Source of the DNA: Streptomyces sp. HD
GTDB taxonomy: Bacteria > Actinomycetota > Actinomycetes > Streptomycetales > Streptomycetaceae
Length of the DNA stretch: 64,000 nucleotides
Reading direction: 5' to 3'
NCBI RefSeq assembly: GCF_028369295.1
Contig: NZ_JAQMYP010000016.1
Coordinates: 1 to 64,000, forward strand
Within the stretch, counting starts at the first letter, position 1; each line of letters opens with the position of its first letter. Below, piece after piece: positions 1 through 7,947 of this stretch. The position numbers and the translations under genes were made by a program. A model generated the notes under the pieces. The model did no database searches. It was not told where the DNA came from and saw nothing but the letters and a program-made list of their open reading frames with translations.

Positions 1-90
1 TTCCTCTACCAGGGCAGGGACCCCTCCTCGGACGGCATCGACTACGCGAAGCTGCCGTACCGGCCGGGCGTGCTCACCCTGCAGCGCTGA
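1..90 (+). CDS. C-terminal end of an unidentified protein
   Basis: The frame is open from the first base of the window and ends in TGA after 29 codons, closing with LPYRPGVLTLQR. The start lies outside the window. The fragment is too short to assign to a family. A strong terminator hairpin follows 21 bases later, so this gene ends its transcription unit here. Confidence 0.6.
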   Translation, partial: FLYQGRDPSSDGIDYAKLPYRPGVLTLQR

Positions 91-111
91 CCCTCAGCCC
101 GACGAAGACGA

Positions 112-151
112 CGAAAGGCGCCCCCATCGCAGAGAGGGGGGGCGCCTTTCG
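112..151. terminator. Rho-independent-type terminator hairpin, probably bidirectional
   Basis: A perfect 14-bp inverted repeat (112-125 CGAAAGGCGCCCCC paired with 138-151) encloses a 12-base loop. It lies between two convergent genes, the partial gene ending at 90 and the lectin gene ending at 181. The stem can therefore stop transcription from both sides. In one direction it runs into a T-rich stretch. Confidence 0.85.
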
Positions 152-180
152 GCATCTTCACCTACTTGAGTGCTGCAGCG

Positions 181-2043
181 CTACTTAAGCGCTGTACCAC
201 CCGAGTTGTGATAGGCGATCGTCTTGTTGATCAGGTTTCCGCCGTCGGACTCGACCGTGGTCTGTTCCTGCTGCCCCGGACCGAAGAACAGGCCGGCGAC
301 ATGGGCGTTCGCCACCTGGTCCATGTGTCCGAAGAACCAGTCCACCTTGTCGTCCTTGTAGTGGTTGAGGGTGTTGTTCTGCGCCATGTTGCCCACGGGG
401 ATCTGCCACAGGACCACCGGCTTGCCCACGGACTCGGCCATCGTCTTGTAGAACTTCAGCGTGTCAGCGGCCGTCTGGTCGGTCCAGAAGGTGTTACGGC
501 CGCCGTGGGCCGGCTGTGCGTACCAGCCCGCGTCGCGGTCCGACACGTCGGAGACCAGGAAGTCGGCGTCCTGCGCCCCGAGGCTCGCGTAGTCCTTGAC
601 GCATTTCTGGGTGTCGTTCTGCCAGTCCCAGCAGGTGAGGTGGAGCCCCGCGGCGGTGTTCGGCGCGTACTTGTGGGCCATCGAGATCAGGCAGCGGGAG
701 AGTCCGGCGGCGCTGTTCTCCTGTGATCCGCAATCCTTCGGATTCGCGGTCGAGACCTGCGCGGCAACCTTGTGCGGATCGCCGAGCGACCGGACGTAGC
801 CCCAGAAGTCGGGCTCGATGTCGATCGCGTCGTGCGACGTGCCGATCTTCTGGAGGAAGAAACGGTAGTCGTTCAGGTACCGGGTGAGCAGGTCGACCCG
901 GTTGATGGCCTTGACCTCACCCGGACCGTCGCCCTCGCCCGCCGCATCGCCGAGGTCGCGCAACGAGTACCAGCTCCACAGCATCTTCTGCGGACGCGAG
1001 CTGCCCTTGTACGTGGCCTGGGACGCCACCTCGTCCCGCCAGGTCACGTACGTGCCGGGCGCCGTGGTGCTGCCGTTCCAGCAGCCCCACCAGCTCGACC
1101 ACCCGTCCTTGCACTTCGCTGCCGTGTAGTAGTCCGACGAGGGCGCGGGCTGGCTGTGCACATAGGCGTAGCGCGCGTCGAACGGCGCGGCGTTCGCCGA
1201 GGCGTCGGACATCGAGCCGCCGATGATCACCTTGTCACTGCCCAGGAAACGCTTCGCCGAGCTGCCGCCACCACCCGCGGGCGACGGAGACGCGGACGAA
1301 GGCGAGGACGACGGTCGCGTGCCGCTCGGAGTCGGGCTCGCGGGAGCGCTGCTGCTCGGCGTGGTGGGCGTACCGCCGCCGCTGACGTTCCCGACCGCGA
1401 CGAGCTTCCACTGCTGATCGGCGCCGCTCCGGTCGCGGTTCTGGACGACGCCGCCCCCGTCGGCCTTGGCGGCCTTGTGGACACCGACAGCCATACCACT
1501 GAAGCGATTGACCAAACGCACGTAGCCGTTCGACGACTTGGCCAGCTTGAACTGCTGATTGCTGCCGTTCAGGTCTTTCCACTGCACGACGGCGGAGCCG
1601 GCGGTCTTCGACCAGCCGAGGTCGTCCAGCACCTTGCCGGAGGTCCGGTTCTTCAGCCGGTAGTACCCGTCACCCGCGTCGATGAACCGCCACTGCTGGT
1701 TGGCCCCGCCGTGGCGCGCCCACTGCACCACCGCCGCGCCGTCGTTCTTGGCGGAGCCGCGGTCGTCCAGCACCTTGCCGCTGTTGCGGTTGACCAGCAC
1801 ATACCACTTCTTCAGGTCCAGAGTTTTCTGGTCCGCCGAAGCCTGGCTGACCACGACAGCCGAGCCGGCCACGATCACCATGGCGAGACCTCCCCAGAGG
1901 CCCCGACGCGCGAGCAACCGACGACCACGATGCTTCGGACGACCACCGCGCGCGCCGTCGTCGGCACGGTGTCCGCCGACGCGGGACGCCATCGATGACG
2001 TGGGTGGACCGGGGACATGTCTGTGCTCTCGTTCCAGGGACAT
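181..2043 (-). CDS. Secreted ricin-type lectin protein with putative glycoside hydrolase domain
   Basis: About 620 residues. A basic N-terminus (HRGRRLLARR) is followed by a hydrophobic signal or anchor segment ending near ASADQ. Residues about 75-215 form a ricin B beta-trefoil with three NQQW/NQQF/DQQW (QxW-type) motifs, which binds carbohydrate. A Ser/Thr/Pro-rich linker (about 218-262) joins it to a C-terminal domain of about 350 residues. That domain contains DIEPDFWGY, LHLTCWDWQ and VVLWQIPVGN, which resemble strand ends of a TIM-barrel glycosidase; E and D in DIEPD are candidate acids. I do not recognise the GH family. The start at 2043 has GAAAGAGAG upstream; 2070 and 1992 are other in-frame ATGs. 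It is likely exported to degrade or bind a polysaccharide. Confidence 0.75.
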   Translation of the reverse strand: MSLEREHRHVPGPPTSSMASRVGGHRADDGARGGRPKHRGRRLLARRGLWGGLAMVIVAGSAVVVSQASADQKTLDLKKWYVLVNRNSGKVLDDRGSAKNDGAAVVQWARHGGANQQWRFIDAGDGYYRLKNRTSGKVLDDLGWSKTAGSAVVQWKDLNGSNQQFKLAKSSNGYVRLVNRFSGMAVGVHKAAKADGGGVVQNRDRSGADQQWKLVAVGNVSGGGTPTTPSSSAPASPTPSGTRPSSSPSSASPSPAGGGGSSAKRFLGSDKVIIGGSMSDASANAAPFDARYAYVHSQPAPSSDYYTAAKCKDGWSSWWGCWNGSTTAPGTYVTWRDEVASQATYKGSSRPQKMLWSWYSLRDLGDAAGEGDGPGEVKAINRVDLLTRYLNDYRFFLQKIGTSHDAIDIEPDFWGYVRSLGDPHKVAAQVSTANPKDCGSQENSAAGLSRCLISMAHKYAPNTAAGLHLTCWDWQNDTQKCVKDYASLGAQDADFLVSDVSDRDAGWYAQPAHGGRNTFWTDQTAADTLKFYKTMAESVGKPVVLWQIPVGNMAQNNTLNHYKDDKVDWFFGHMDQVANAHVAGLFFGPGQQEQTTVESDGGNLINKTIAYHNSGGTALK

Positions 2044-2055
2044 GCCTGTGCTCTC
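2012..2055. repeat. 19-bp direct repeat, 25-bp period, across the lectin gene start
   Basis: GGGACATGTCTGTGCTCTC (2012-2030) is repeated with one mismatch at 2037-2055. Read on the minus strand, each copy carries the same GAGAGCACAG context in front of an ATG. A small duplication has therefore produced two start-like sites in different frames, and only the one at 2043 is in the lectin frame. Confidence 0.7.
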
Positions 2056-2220
2056 TTTCAGCTGTTGCATGTGACCGGACCACTTGGCCGGACACCACTG
2101 AGTGGTCAGAGAGGCCGAAAAGGTTGCCGCGAAGATCCACAGAACTTTTTTCTGTGGGCCGGACGGTCACCCTGAAGCTCAACGGCGTGGAGGAAGGCGG
2201 CGCCGCCCGCCCGTCCACGA

Positions 2221-2330
2221 AAGATCAGCGAGCTGCAACGGCTGGTCGCCGGCTCCAGGAGACAGTCAGCTCGTACACCGTGATCGACCAGGCAATCGGC
2301 GTGGTCATCGAGGTGTCGTCGATGCCGTAG
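2221..2330 (+). pseudogene. Remnant of an ANTAR-domain protein
   Basis: One frame reads KISELQRLVAGSRRQ and then stops at 2281-2283. The adjacent frame continues with VIDQAIGVVIEV and stops at 2328-2330. Together these match the coiled-coil plus conserved VIDQAxGVLM signature of ANTAR RNA-binding antiterminator domains, which are common in Streptomyces. The frame change and the missing remainder of the domain show that this is a decayed scrap. No start codon or RBS can be assigned. Confidence 0.45.
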
Positions 2331-2560
2331 GTGTCCCAGGCGGGGAGCGGTCCGTGGGCGGCAGGCTCTCGCCGTCGGCCATGAGGCAGTCGGTCAGCGC
2401 CGCATGCAGTGCGTCCCGGGCTGTCGGCGTCCCGTGCGGCTTGCGAGGGTAGAGGCTCCCCGTCCCGTGCCCGGCACACCCGACACGTGATCACCTCCGT
2501 TCTGGCACGGGAGTGGCACGGCTCGCTACTTTAGATGGGTGCCCTAAGAGAGCATCTGAT
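2331..2560. other. Spacer without a recognisable gene
   Basis: No frame here resembles a family I know. The stretch separates the ANTAR scrap from the IS5-type remnant and belongs to the same debris region. The sequence GGGTGCCCTAAGAGAGCATC near 2537-2556 could be the outer end of the following IS, but I found no matching second terminal repeat. Confidence 0.4.
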
Positions 2561-2566
2561 CAGTGT

Positions 2567-3040
2567 TCACGCCGATGCGAGCGGGATGTCCGTTTCGATT
2601 CGCCAGGTTGGTACGGATTCCCCGGTCAACTCGCGGGACATTTTGTTAGCCATCGCCCAGTGGATCATCGTCCGGGATGCAGGCGGCGGTGCTGCATCAG
2701 CCAGCCGAAGGTCCGCTCGATCACCCACCGCTTTGGCAGCGGCTCGAACCCCTTCGTCCGGGTCCGTTGCACGACCCCGACGTCGATGCCGTGGTCGGCA
2801 CCGTGATTGAAGATGCTGCTCTGATAGCCGCCGTCGGCCCAGATCTTGACCACGCTGGGATGACGCGCCGCCAGGTCGTCGGGAAGATACTTTCCGCCGA
2901 CGGTGTCGTGGACGTTCGCGGCGGTCACCAGGACGGCCAGGACCAGGCCGAGGGTGTCGGTGATCAGATGGCGTTTGCGCCCTTTGATCTTCTTGCCGGC
3001 GTCGATGCCCTGACTGCTCTCGGCCACGTTTACCATCGCC
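2567..3040 (-). pseudogene. IS5-family transposase remnant (C-terminal DDE half)
   Basis: The minus strand encodes DAGKKIKGRKRHLITDTLG, then IWADGGYQSSIFNHG and RWVIERTFGWLMQHRRL. These are the second-Asp and Glu regions of the DDE domain of IS5-type Streptomyces transposases. The N-terminal half is missing. After HRRL the frame breaks near 2690 and the terminal TMIHWAMANKMSREL...TPTWR-like tail (here GESVPTWR) continues in another frame, with about a dozen expected residues lost. The element is inactive. Confidence 0.85.
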
Positions 3041-3139
3041 ACGTTCCAGCCGTGGCCGGCTGCTGCTGCCCGCTGCCTTCGCACGGCTGACCGCCGCGCA
3101 CCCGGACACCGAACTCCATGTCGTGGAGGCCGAGCTGGA

Positions 3140-3370
3140 GGGTCCGCGAACTCAAGCACGGCCTGGGCCTGACCACTTCGAGGGCCGGTCCTGGCCTGGC
3201 TGGCACCACCACGTCACCCTCGTGACCGCCGCCCACGCTTTCCTCACCGAACAGCGCCTGGCCCCAAGGCGCCCGAACGGGTCTCACTCTCTACCAAGTC
3301 CTCGACGCACTACAGGACGTCCTGAGGTGTTGGACCGGCACCTGCGCCACCTGCCATCAGCCCCTGCCCA
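3140..3370 (+). pseudogene. IS701-family transposase C-terminal remnant
   Basis: Reading three frames in turn gives VRELKHGLGL, DHFEGRSWPGWHHHVTLVTA and TLYQVLDALQDVLRCWTGTC. In that order they match the C-terminus of IS701-type DDE transposases (the conserved DHFEGRSWxGWHHH block and the Cys-rich tail). At least two frameshifts separate them and everything upstream is missing. It sits directly behind the IS5-type remnant, so one element may have inserted beside or into the other. Confidence 0.8.
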
Positions 3371-3477
3371 GCCGGACACACAGCACATCAAGATCGAGAC
3401 AGACCAACGGAGTCCTGTGGAAAGTTAGGCTGCATTCGCTGATGTCTCACATCAATGAGAGCGAGGCGGAGGCCGCC

Positions 3478-4395
3478 GTGAAGCTGTCGAACCTGGACCT
3501 GAACCTCCTCGTGTCGCTCGACGTGTTGCTGGAGGAGCGTTCGGTGACGCGCGCCGCTGCTCGCCTCGGCTTGTCCCAGCCCGCCCTCTCGGGCGCGCTC
3601 GCCCGGTTGCGGCGGCACTTCGACGATCCGCTGCTCGTCCGATCAGGCAACACGTCCGAGTTGAGCCCACTCGCCCAGGCCCTGCGGCTCCGCACGGCTC
3701 ACGCGCTGAAGGAGGTCGAGCGCGTGTTCGCCAGTGAGGCCGTGTTCGATCCGGCGACCTCCACGCGGAGCTTCACCCTGCACGCCTCGGACTACGCCAT
3801 GGCCGTGCTCGGCCCGCGGGTCGCGCAGGTGCTCGCGGACCGGGCTCCCGGTGTCATGCTGCGGTTCGAGAATCACCCGAACACCGTGACGGACAGCCCG
3901 ACCGACTGGCTCCGCGGGATGGACGGCATGATCGTTCCACGCGGATACGTGTTCGACCTGCCGTCGAGCGACTTGTTCACCGACGAATGGGTGTGCGTGG
4001 TAGATCAGGGCAACGACGCCGTCGGTGCTGCCCTGACCATGACGGACGTCGCCGAGCTGCCCTGGGTACTCACCCACCACGGACCGACCCGCTTCCTCTC
4101 CGCCGTGCGGCAACTGGAGCAACTGGGAATCGAGCCCAGGGTCCAGGCGGTCGTCGAGAGCTTCCTCGCCCTGCCGTTCTACATCGTCGGGACCCGTCGA
4201 CTCGGACTCATTCAGCGTCACCTGGCCGACATACTGGCGGCCCGTCACCGACTCCGGGTGCTCGCGTGTCCCTGGGACGTGGTGCCGGTGGTGCAGGCGC
4301 TCTGGTGGCATCCGCTGCAAACTCGCGAGCCGGGGCACGCGTGGCTGCGGTCGGTCCTCACCGAGACGAGCCGGCACCTCGACCGGCGGACGTGA
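3478..4395 (+). CDS. LysR-family transcriptional regulator (NodD-like)
   Basis: About 305 residues. The N-terminal winged HTH is in LSNLDLNLLVSLDVLLEERS...RLGLSQPALSGALARLR, followed by the FDDPLLVR turn typical of the NodD/NahR branch. The rest is a periplasmic-binding-like effector domain. I prefer the GTG at 3478 because GGAGG lies five bases upstream and the product then begins at the usual family start. An ATG at 3442 would add 12 residues. LysR proteins of this branch usually sense aromatic compounds. The genes downstream on the same strand (a coupled small ORF and an ACMSD-type amidohydrolase) are the obvious targets. Confidence 0.9.
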   Translation: MKLSNLDLNLLVSLDVLLEERSVTRAAARLGLSQPALSGALARLRRHFDDPLLVRSGNTSELSPLAQALRLRTAHALKEVERVFASEAVFDPATSTRSFTLHASDYAMAVLGPRVAQVLADRAPGVMLRFENHPNTVTDSPTDWLRGMDGMIVPRGYVFDLPSSDLFTDEWVCVVDQGNDAVGAALTMTDVAELPWVLTHHGPTRFLSAVRQLEQLGIEPRVQAVVESFLALPFYIVGTRRLGLIQRHLADILAARHRLRVLACPWDVVPVVQALWWHPLQTREPGHAWLRSVLTETSRHLDRRT

Positions 4396-4526
4396 CGTTC
4401 CCGGCCGCCGCGGTGATCCCCGGGCGACATTTGTCTGCCTTATATAGAGCATCAGCATTTTCAGCTTCCCTGATGTGGTCGGCCGAGCAGATAGTGGGGG
4501 CGTCACAGTAAACGGAAGGACCGCTC
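4396..4526. promoter_or_regulatory. Probable promoter/operator region of the amidohydrolase operon
   Basis: This spacer is unusually AT-rich for the window (TTATATAGAGCATCAGCATT at 4439-4458). It has imperfect dyad symmetry between GCATCAG and CTGATG (about 4448-4472). LysR proteins bind AT-rich T-N11-A dyads, so this is the likely binding site of the upstream regulator. That role is inferred from position and composition only. Confidence 0.4.
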
Positions 4527-4688
4527 ATGGTTGCTCCTCTTGCTCTCGCCACGGTCGTAGACGCTCACGCGGAACGTCCCGCGCTGGTCGTTGATCTCGA
4601 CTGGGGTCCCGACCGGCGGGACCTCTCCTGTCCCGTGCCGACCGTGCACACGCCACGGCAGGACTCCCCGCTCGTGGAGCAGCCGTGA
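4527..4688 (+). CDS. Small 53-residue ORF translationally coupled to the amidohydrolase
   Basis: An ATG preceded by GGAAGGA at a six-base spacing opens 53 codons. The TGA overlaps the GTG start of the next gene (GTGA, 4685-4688), the usual sign of translational coupling. The product starts MVAPLALATVVDAHAERPAL and has no membrane segment. I do not recognise it with confidence. The N-terminus vaguely resembles the leading domain of fumarylacetoacetate-hydrolase-family proteins, so it could be the stump of a ring-cleavage pathway hydrolase with an internal deletion. Confidence 0.45.
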   Translation: MVAPLALATVVDAHAERPALVVDLDWGPDRRDLSCPVPTVHTPRQDSPLVEQP

Positions 4689-5719
4689 ACATCCCGCAGA
4701 CGCCCGCCCCAGGCAGGGACCTCGCGATCGACGTGCACGCCCACTGCTTCATCGCTGAGGTTGAGGCGCTGGTCGCCGACGAGCCTGGGCTCGCCGAACT
4801 CCACGCGCTCGAGGCACGGCGCCACGGCGCGAAATCGATGACAGTTTCGGGGCAGATGGTCCGGGCGGCCATGCCCGCGCTGACGACTGCGGAGCGGCGC
4901 CTTTCCGACATGGACGCGGCGGGCGTGGACGTGCAGGTCGTTTCGCCGTCCCCGTCGCACTACCACTACTGGGCGCACCCCGATCTTGCGACCGAGGTGT
5001 GCCGAGCGGCGAACCGCGGTGTGGCGGCCGTCGTCGCCCAGGCTCCCGACCGGCTGGCGGGGTTCGGACTGGTCCCGCTGCAGCATCCCGATCTGTGCGT
5101 CGCCGCTCTGGACGACGCTCTCGGTCTCGGTCTCAAGGGCGTCGAGATCTCCTCGTTCGCCCCCGGCGTCGAGCTGTCGGACGCACGGCTCGACCCGTTC
5201 TGGGCGCGGGCCGCCGAGACTGCCGCTGTGGTGTTCCTGCACCCCCTCGGCTGTTCGCTCGACGAGCGACTCGACCGGTTCTACCTGGCCAACACGGTCG
5301 GACAACCGGTCGAGAACGCCGTCGCCCTCTCGCACCTGATCTTCGCGGGGGTCCTGGACCGGCACCCGAACCTGCGGGTGATCGCCGCGCACGGCGGCGG
5401 CTACCTGCCCACCTACCTCGGCCGCTCCGAGCACGCCTGGCAGGTGCGTAGCGACGCCCGGCAGTGCGCCGAAGCACCCTCGGCGTACATGCGCCGGATC
5501 TGGTTCGACTCGCTCGTCTACACCCCGCAGGCGCTGCGCGCGCTGGTCACCGCCGTCGGCGCCGACCGGGTCGTGCTCGGCTCCGACCATCCGTTCGACA
5601 TGGGCGTGCCCGATCCGCTTGCCCGCCTCGACGCCGCCGGACTGGACCCGGCCGACCGCGCCGCGATCGCCGGCGGCACTGCACAGAAGCTGGGGCTGGT
5701 CCCCGGGAAGGAAACCTGA
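4685..5719 (+). CDS. Amidohydrolase-2 / ACMSD-type metal-dependent decarboxylase or hydrolase
   Basis: 344 residues. It has the amidohydrolase-2 TIM-barrel metal ligands: HxH in DVHAHC (His18, His20), a His in VFLHPLG, a His in AAHGGG and the Asp of GSDHPF near the C-terminus. The HYHYW segment and overall length match 2-amino-3-carboxymuconate-semialdehyde decarboxylase and gamma-resorcylate decarboxylase relatives. These act on aromatic-acid intermediates, usually with Zn or Mn. The GTG start overlaps the small ORF before it, and the stop overlaps the start of a broken VOC gene (TGATG), so these were one operon. The exact substrate is unknown. Confidence 0.85.
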   Translation: MNIPQTPAPGRDLAIDVHAHCFIAEVEALVADEPGLAELHALEARRHGAKSMTVSGQMVRAAMPALTTAERRLSDMDAAGVDVQVVSPSPSHYHYWAHPDLATEVCRAANRGVAAVVAQAPDRLAGFGLVPLQHPDLCVAALDDALGLGLKGVEISSFAPGVELSDARLDPFWARAAETAAVVFLHPLGCSLDERLDRFYLANTVGQPVENAVALSHLIFAGVLDRHPNLRVIAAHGGGYLPTYLGRSEHAWQVRSDARQCAEAPSAYMRRIWFDSLVYTPQALRALVTAVGADRVVLGSDHPFDMGVPDPLARLDAAGLDPADRAAIAGGTAQKLGLVPGKET

Positions 5720-5819
5720 TGCCGGACACGGTGGCTCCACGCCTGGTCACGCACGTGCGGCACGTCGACTCGCCGTACCCGACCTGGCGGCCCAGCAGGC
5801 GTTCTGCACCGGCCAGTGA
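5719..5819 (+). pseudogene. N-terminal stump of a VOC/extradiol dioxygenase-like gene
   Basis: ATG at 5719 overlaps the amidohydrolase stop. The first residues, MPDTVAPRLVTHVRHVD, fit the opening beta strand of glyoxalase/bleomycin/extradiol dioxygenase proteins. One base appears to be missing after HVD: the neighbouring frame continues LAVPDLAAQQAFCTGQ and then stops at 5817-5819, where a Trp (TGG) would be expected. Homology ends there and integrase debris follows. The intact gene would have encoded a ring-cleavage or related metalloenzyme next to the amidohydrolase. Confidence 0.6.
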
Positions 5820-5985
5820 GCCTCACCCGGTCGACACGGCTCGGCTGTACCCGCCTTGCTCCTTCCTTGGTTCACCATCCTCGGTAAGCGCCAGGCAGCA
5901 GACGTGGCTGACGACATCGCCGGTGACAAGCTCCAGGTCGTGCACAGCACCGAGCTCGCGAACCGTGCATCCTGTGCTCGACCGC
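5820..5985. other. Unassigned stretch between broken genes
   Basis: No coding frame here is recognisable on either strand. It lies between the truncated VOC gene and the integrase-type remnant and probably represents the deletion or insertion junction. Confidence 0.3.
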
Positions 5986-5989
5986 CTTC

Positions 5990-6300
5990 CGGAAGATCTG
6001 CTCCAGCAGGATTCTGGTGTGAGGGTGCTTGCCGTCGCTCTCGCCGACGCTCCGGCCCAGTCTCCGGACTCCGTCGGACGCCGCCGAGTCGGTCGTGCCG
6101 AGTATTCCGGGTGGGCAATTCGGTCTGGATCGGTGATGGGCGCGGGCACCGGGCGCAGCGGGACCTGCTGACGCTTGCCTTGGCGGGCACGATGGGAGTT
6201 GGAGAACTTCTCGTACTCGCGCAGGGCATGGCGCAGAACCGCACAGTCGCTGGTCAGGTATGGTCTTGCGGAGCCGTCGGTGGCCGGGAAGAGATCGGCC
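5990..6300 (-). pseudogene. Integrase-core (IS3/IS481-like) transposase 3' remnant
   Basis: On the minus strand LRHALREYEKFSNSHRARQG is followed by PLRPVPAPITDPDRIAH and, after a frame change, RHDRLGGV. This is the usual end of rve-domain transposases of actinobacteria (YNxHRPHQG...PLRP...ITDP...RRDRLGGxxHEY). The catalytic core upstream is scrambled or absent and several frames are needed to read it. It shows that the aromatic cluster was hit by another element. Confidence 0.6.
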
Positions 6301-6880
6301 ACGCAGTTCGCTTGGCACGGAGACGTCTTTGGGCCTCCGGCTCTCCAGCCCGACCGGGGGCGGCACTCGACCGCTTCCCCTCGCGCCCACACCTCGCCCG
6401 GTGGCTGACAGCTGGCCACCTGTCGGGCGCACCGGGCCAGACGAGTGTCTCGACGACCTCGTACCGAACACGGCGAACCGAGCGTTGCCGGCACGGAGTG
6501 ATCGCCGGGCGGCTCCGCATCGAGTGACCGCGTTTTTTTGATTCACGATCGATGATCCGTTTCGCTGCCGGCGCGGCGAGATGCCGGCAAGAGCCCTTCC
6601 GTGCATCCCGTGGACACACCCGTCTCGCACTCTATGTCCTGGCCCACGGTCGTCTGCCGGCCGAACGGCTCGCGGAGGCTACAGCTGGTGCGATTCGGAG
6701 AACGTGACCCTGCGGTCTGGCGCCGATATGGGGACATGGTGCTACAGGCGCTATGCCACTGCCCACACTGCTGACAGGACAGTACCGATCTCATCTACTG
6801 AGGCGTGCTCAGGAAACCGTCCGGGCCGCCCGCGGCGAACTCGGTTGTCGCCACCGCCTCGCATGAGAGGTGATCAAATG
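6301..6880. other. Spacer of about 580 bp without a supported gene
   Basis: Long overlapping frames exist on both strands but none has an RBS plus family resemblance. A poly-T run (TTTTTTT near 6533-6539) may be a termination site. The last 15 bases hold the RBS of the SDR gene. Confidence 0.4.
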
Positions 6881-6893
6881 AGGAGAGAATGCC

Positions 6894-7673
6894 ATGGATT
6901 TGGGGCTGAAGGACAAACGTGCGGTGGTCACCGGTGGCAGCCGGGGCATTGGCCTGGCAGTGGGCCGGGCTCTCGCCCAGGAAGGTGCCGATGTCGTACT
7001 TGTCGGCCGCAATGCGCAGACGGCGGCCGAGCAGGCCGCTGCGCTCGCCGCCGACACCGGGGCGCGCGTGATCGGGATCGGCGCGGACACCGGTGACGAC
7101 GTCTCGGTAGCGACCATGGCCGCGGCCGCCATTGAGCAGTTGGGCGGCGTCGACATCCTGGTCAACAACGCGGCCATGACCAACCCCGGCGTGATCGCGG
7201 AGTCAGCGTTGGAAGCGGAGATCAACGTCAAGGTGCGGGGCTATCTGCGCTGTGCGAGGGCGTTCGCGCCCGGCATGGTCGAGCGCGGCTGGGGCCGGAT
7301 CATCAACGTCGGCGGCGCTGCCGCGCGGCGCACCGGCTCGGTAACCGGCTCGATACGCAATGTCGCCGTTGCCGCGCTGACCAAGAACCTCGCCGACGAA
7401 CTGGGCCCACGTGGCGTGAACGTCACCGTCGTACACCCCGGCCCCACCAGCAGCGACACCATGGCCACGGCGTTGGCGGCCAACGCCGAGTCCCGCGGGC
7501 TGACTGTGGAGGAGGTCGAACGCGAGTTCAGCGCGGCGATCTCGATCGGCCGGATCGTCACCCCGGACGAGGTCGCCGCAGTGATCGCGTTTCTGGCCAG
7601 CCCACGCAGCGTCGCGCTCAACGGCGACCCGATCATCGCCAGCGGTGGTGAGCTCGGTCCCATCTACTACTGA
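6894..7673 (+). CDS. SDR-family Rossmann protein lacking the catalytic Tyr and Lys
   Basis: 259 residues, with AGGAGAG six bases before the ATG. The NAD(P)-binding TGGSRGIG (residues 13-20) and NNAA (91-94) are intact, as is the structural Asn111. The active-site region departs from the family. Where YxxxK is expected, GSIRNVAVAALTK gives Gly152 and Asn156, and the catalytic Ser position before it is Gly (NVGGAAAR). Such SDRs may bind cofactor without normal Tyr-Lys catalysis or may use another mechanism. The gene lies behind the broken aromatic cluster and may once have belonged to it. It is full length with a normal C-terminus. Confidence 0.85.
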   Translation: MDLGLKDKRAVVTGGSRGIGLAVGRALAQEGADVVLVGRNAQTAAEQAAALAADTGARVIGIGADTGDDVSVATMAAAAIEQLGGVDILVNNAAMTNPGVIAESALEAEINVKVRGYLRCARAFAPGMVERGWGRIINVGGAAARRTGSVTGSIRNVAVAALTKNLADELGPRGVNVTVVHPGPTSSDTMATALAANAESRGLTVEEVEREFSAAISIGRIVTPDEVAAVIAFLASPRSVALNGDPIIASGGELGPIYY

Positions 7674-7947
7674 CCGCCCCGACGGGATGAACTCCCCATG
7701 GTGAGCCGGGAAGTGTGGCCGGCACCGTGTCCGTACGACGGCGGGGACCCCCATGACAACTGACTACGCGTCACCCGGCAGTTGTGAGAGGGCATTGATC
7801 TAGGTGTATTGCCTGTATGCCCTAGCCTCGCGGCTTTCACGAGGTGGGCTGTCCAAGAGTTGATCAGAAACACGGAAAGTGCCCTTGACCTGCAACGACA
7901 GGACTTGCTGAGGGTCCTGTTGGCTGCAAGGAAAAGAGCACTTCCAG

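Noticed and set aside
5823..6494. 223-codon minus-strand frame in the debris region
   Set aside because: Only a 20-40 residue part resembles an integrase and it changes frame; annotated as a remnant instead.
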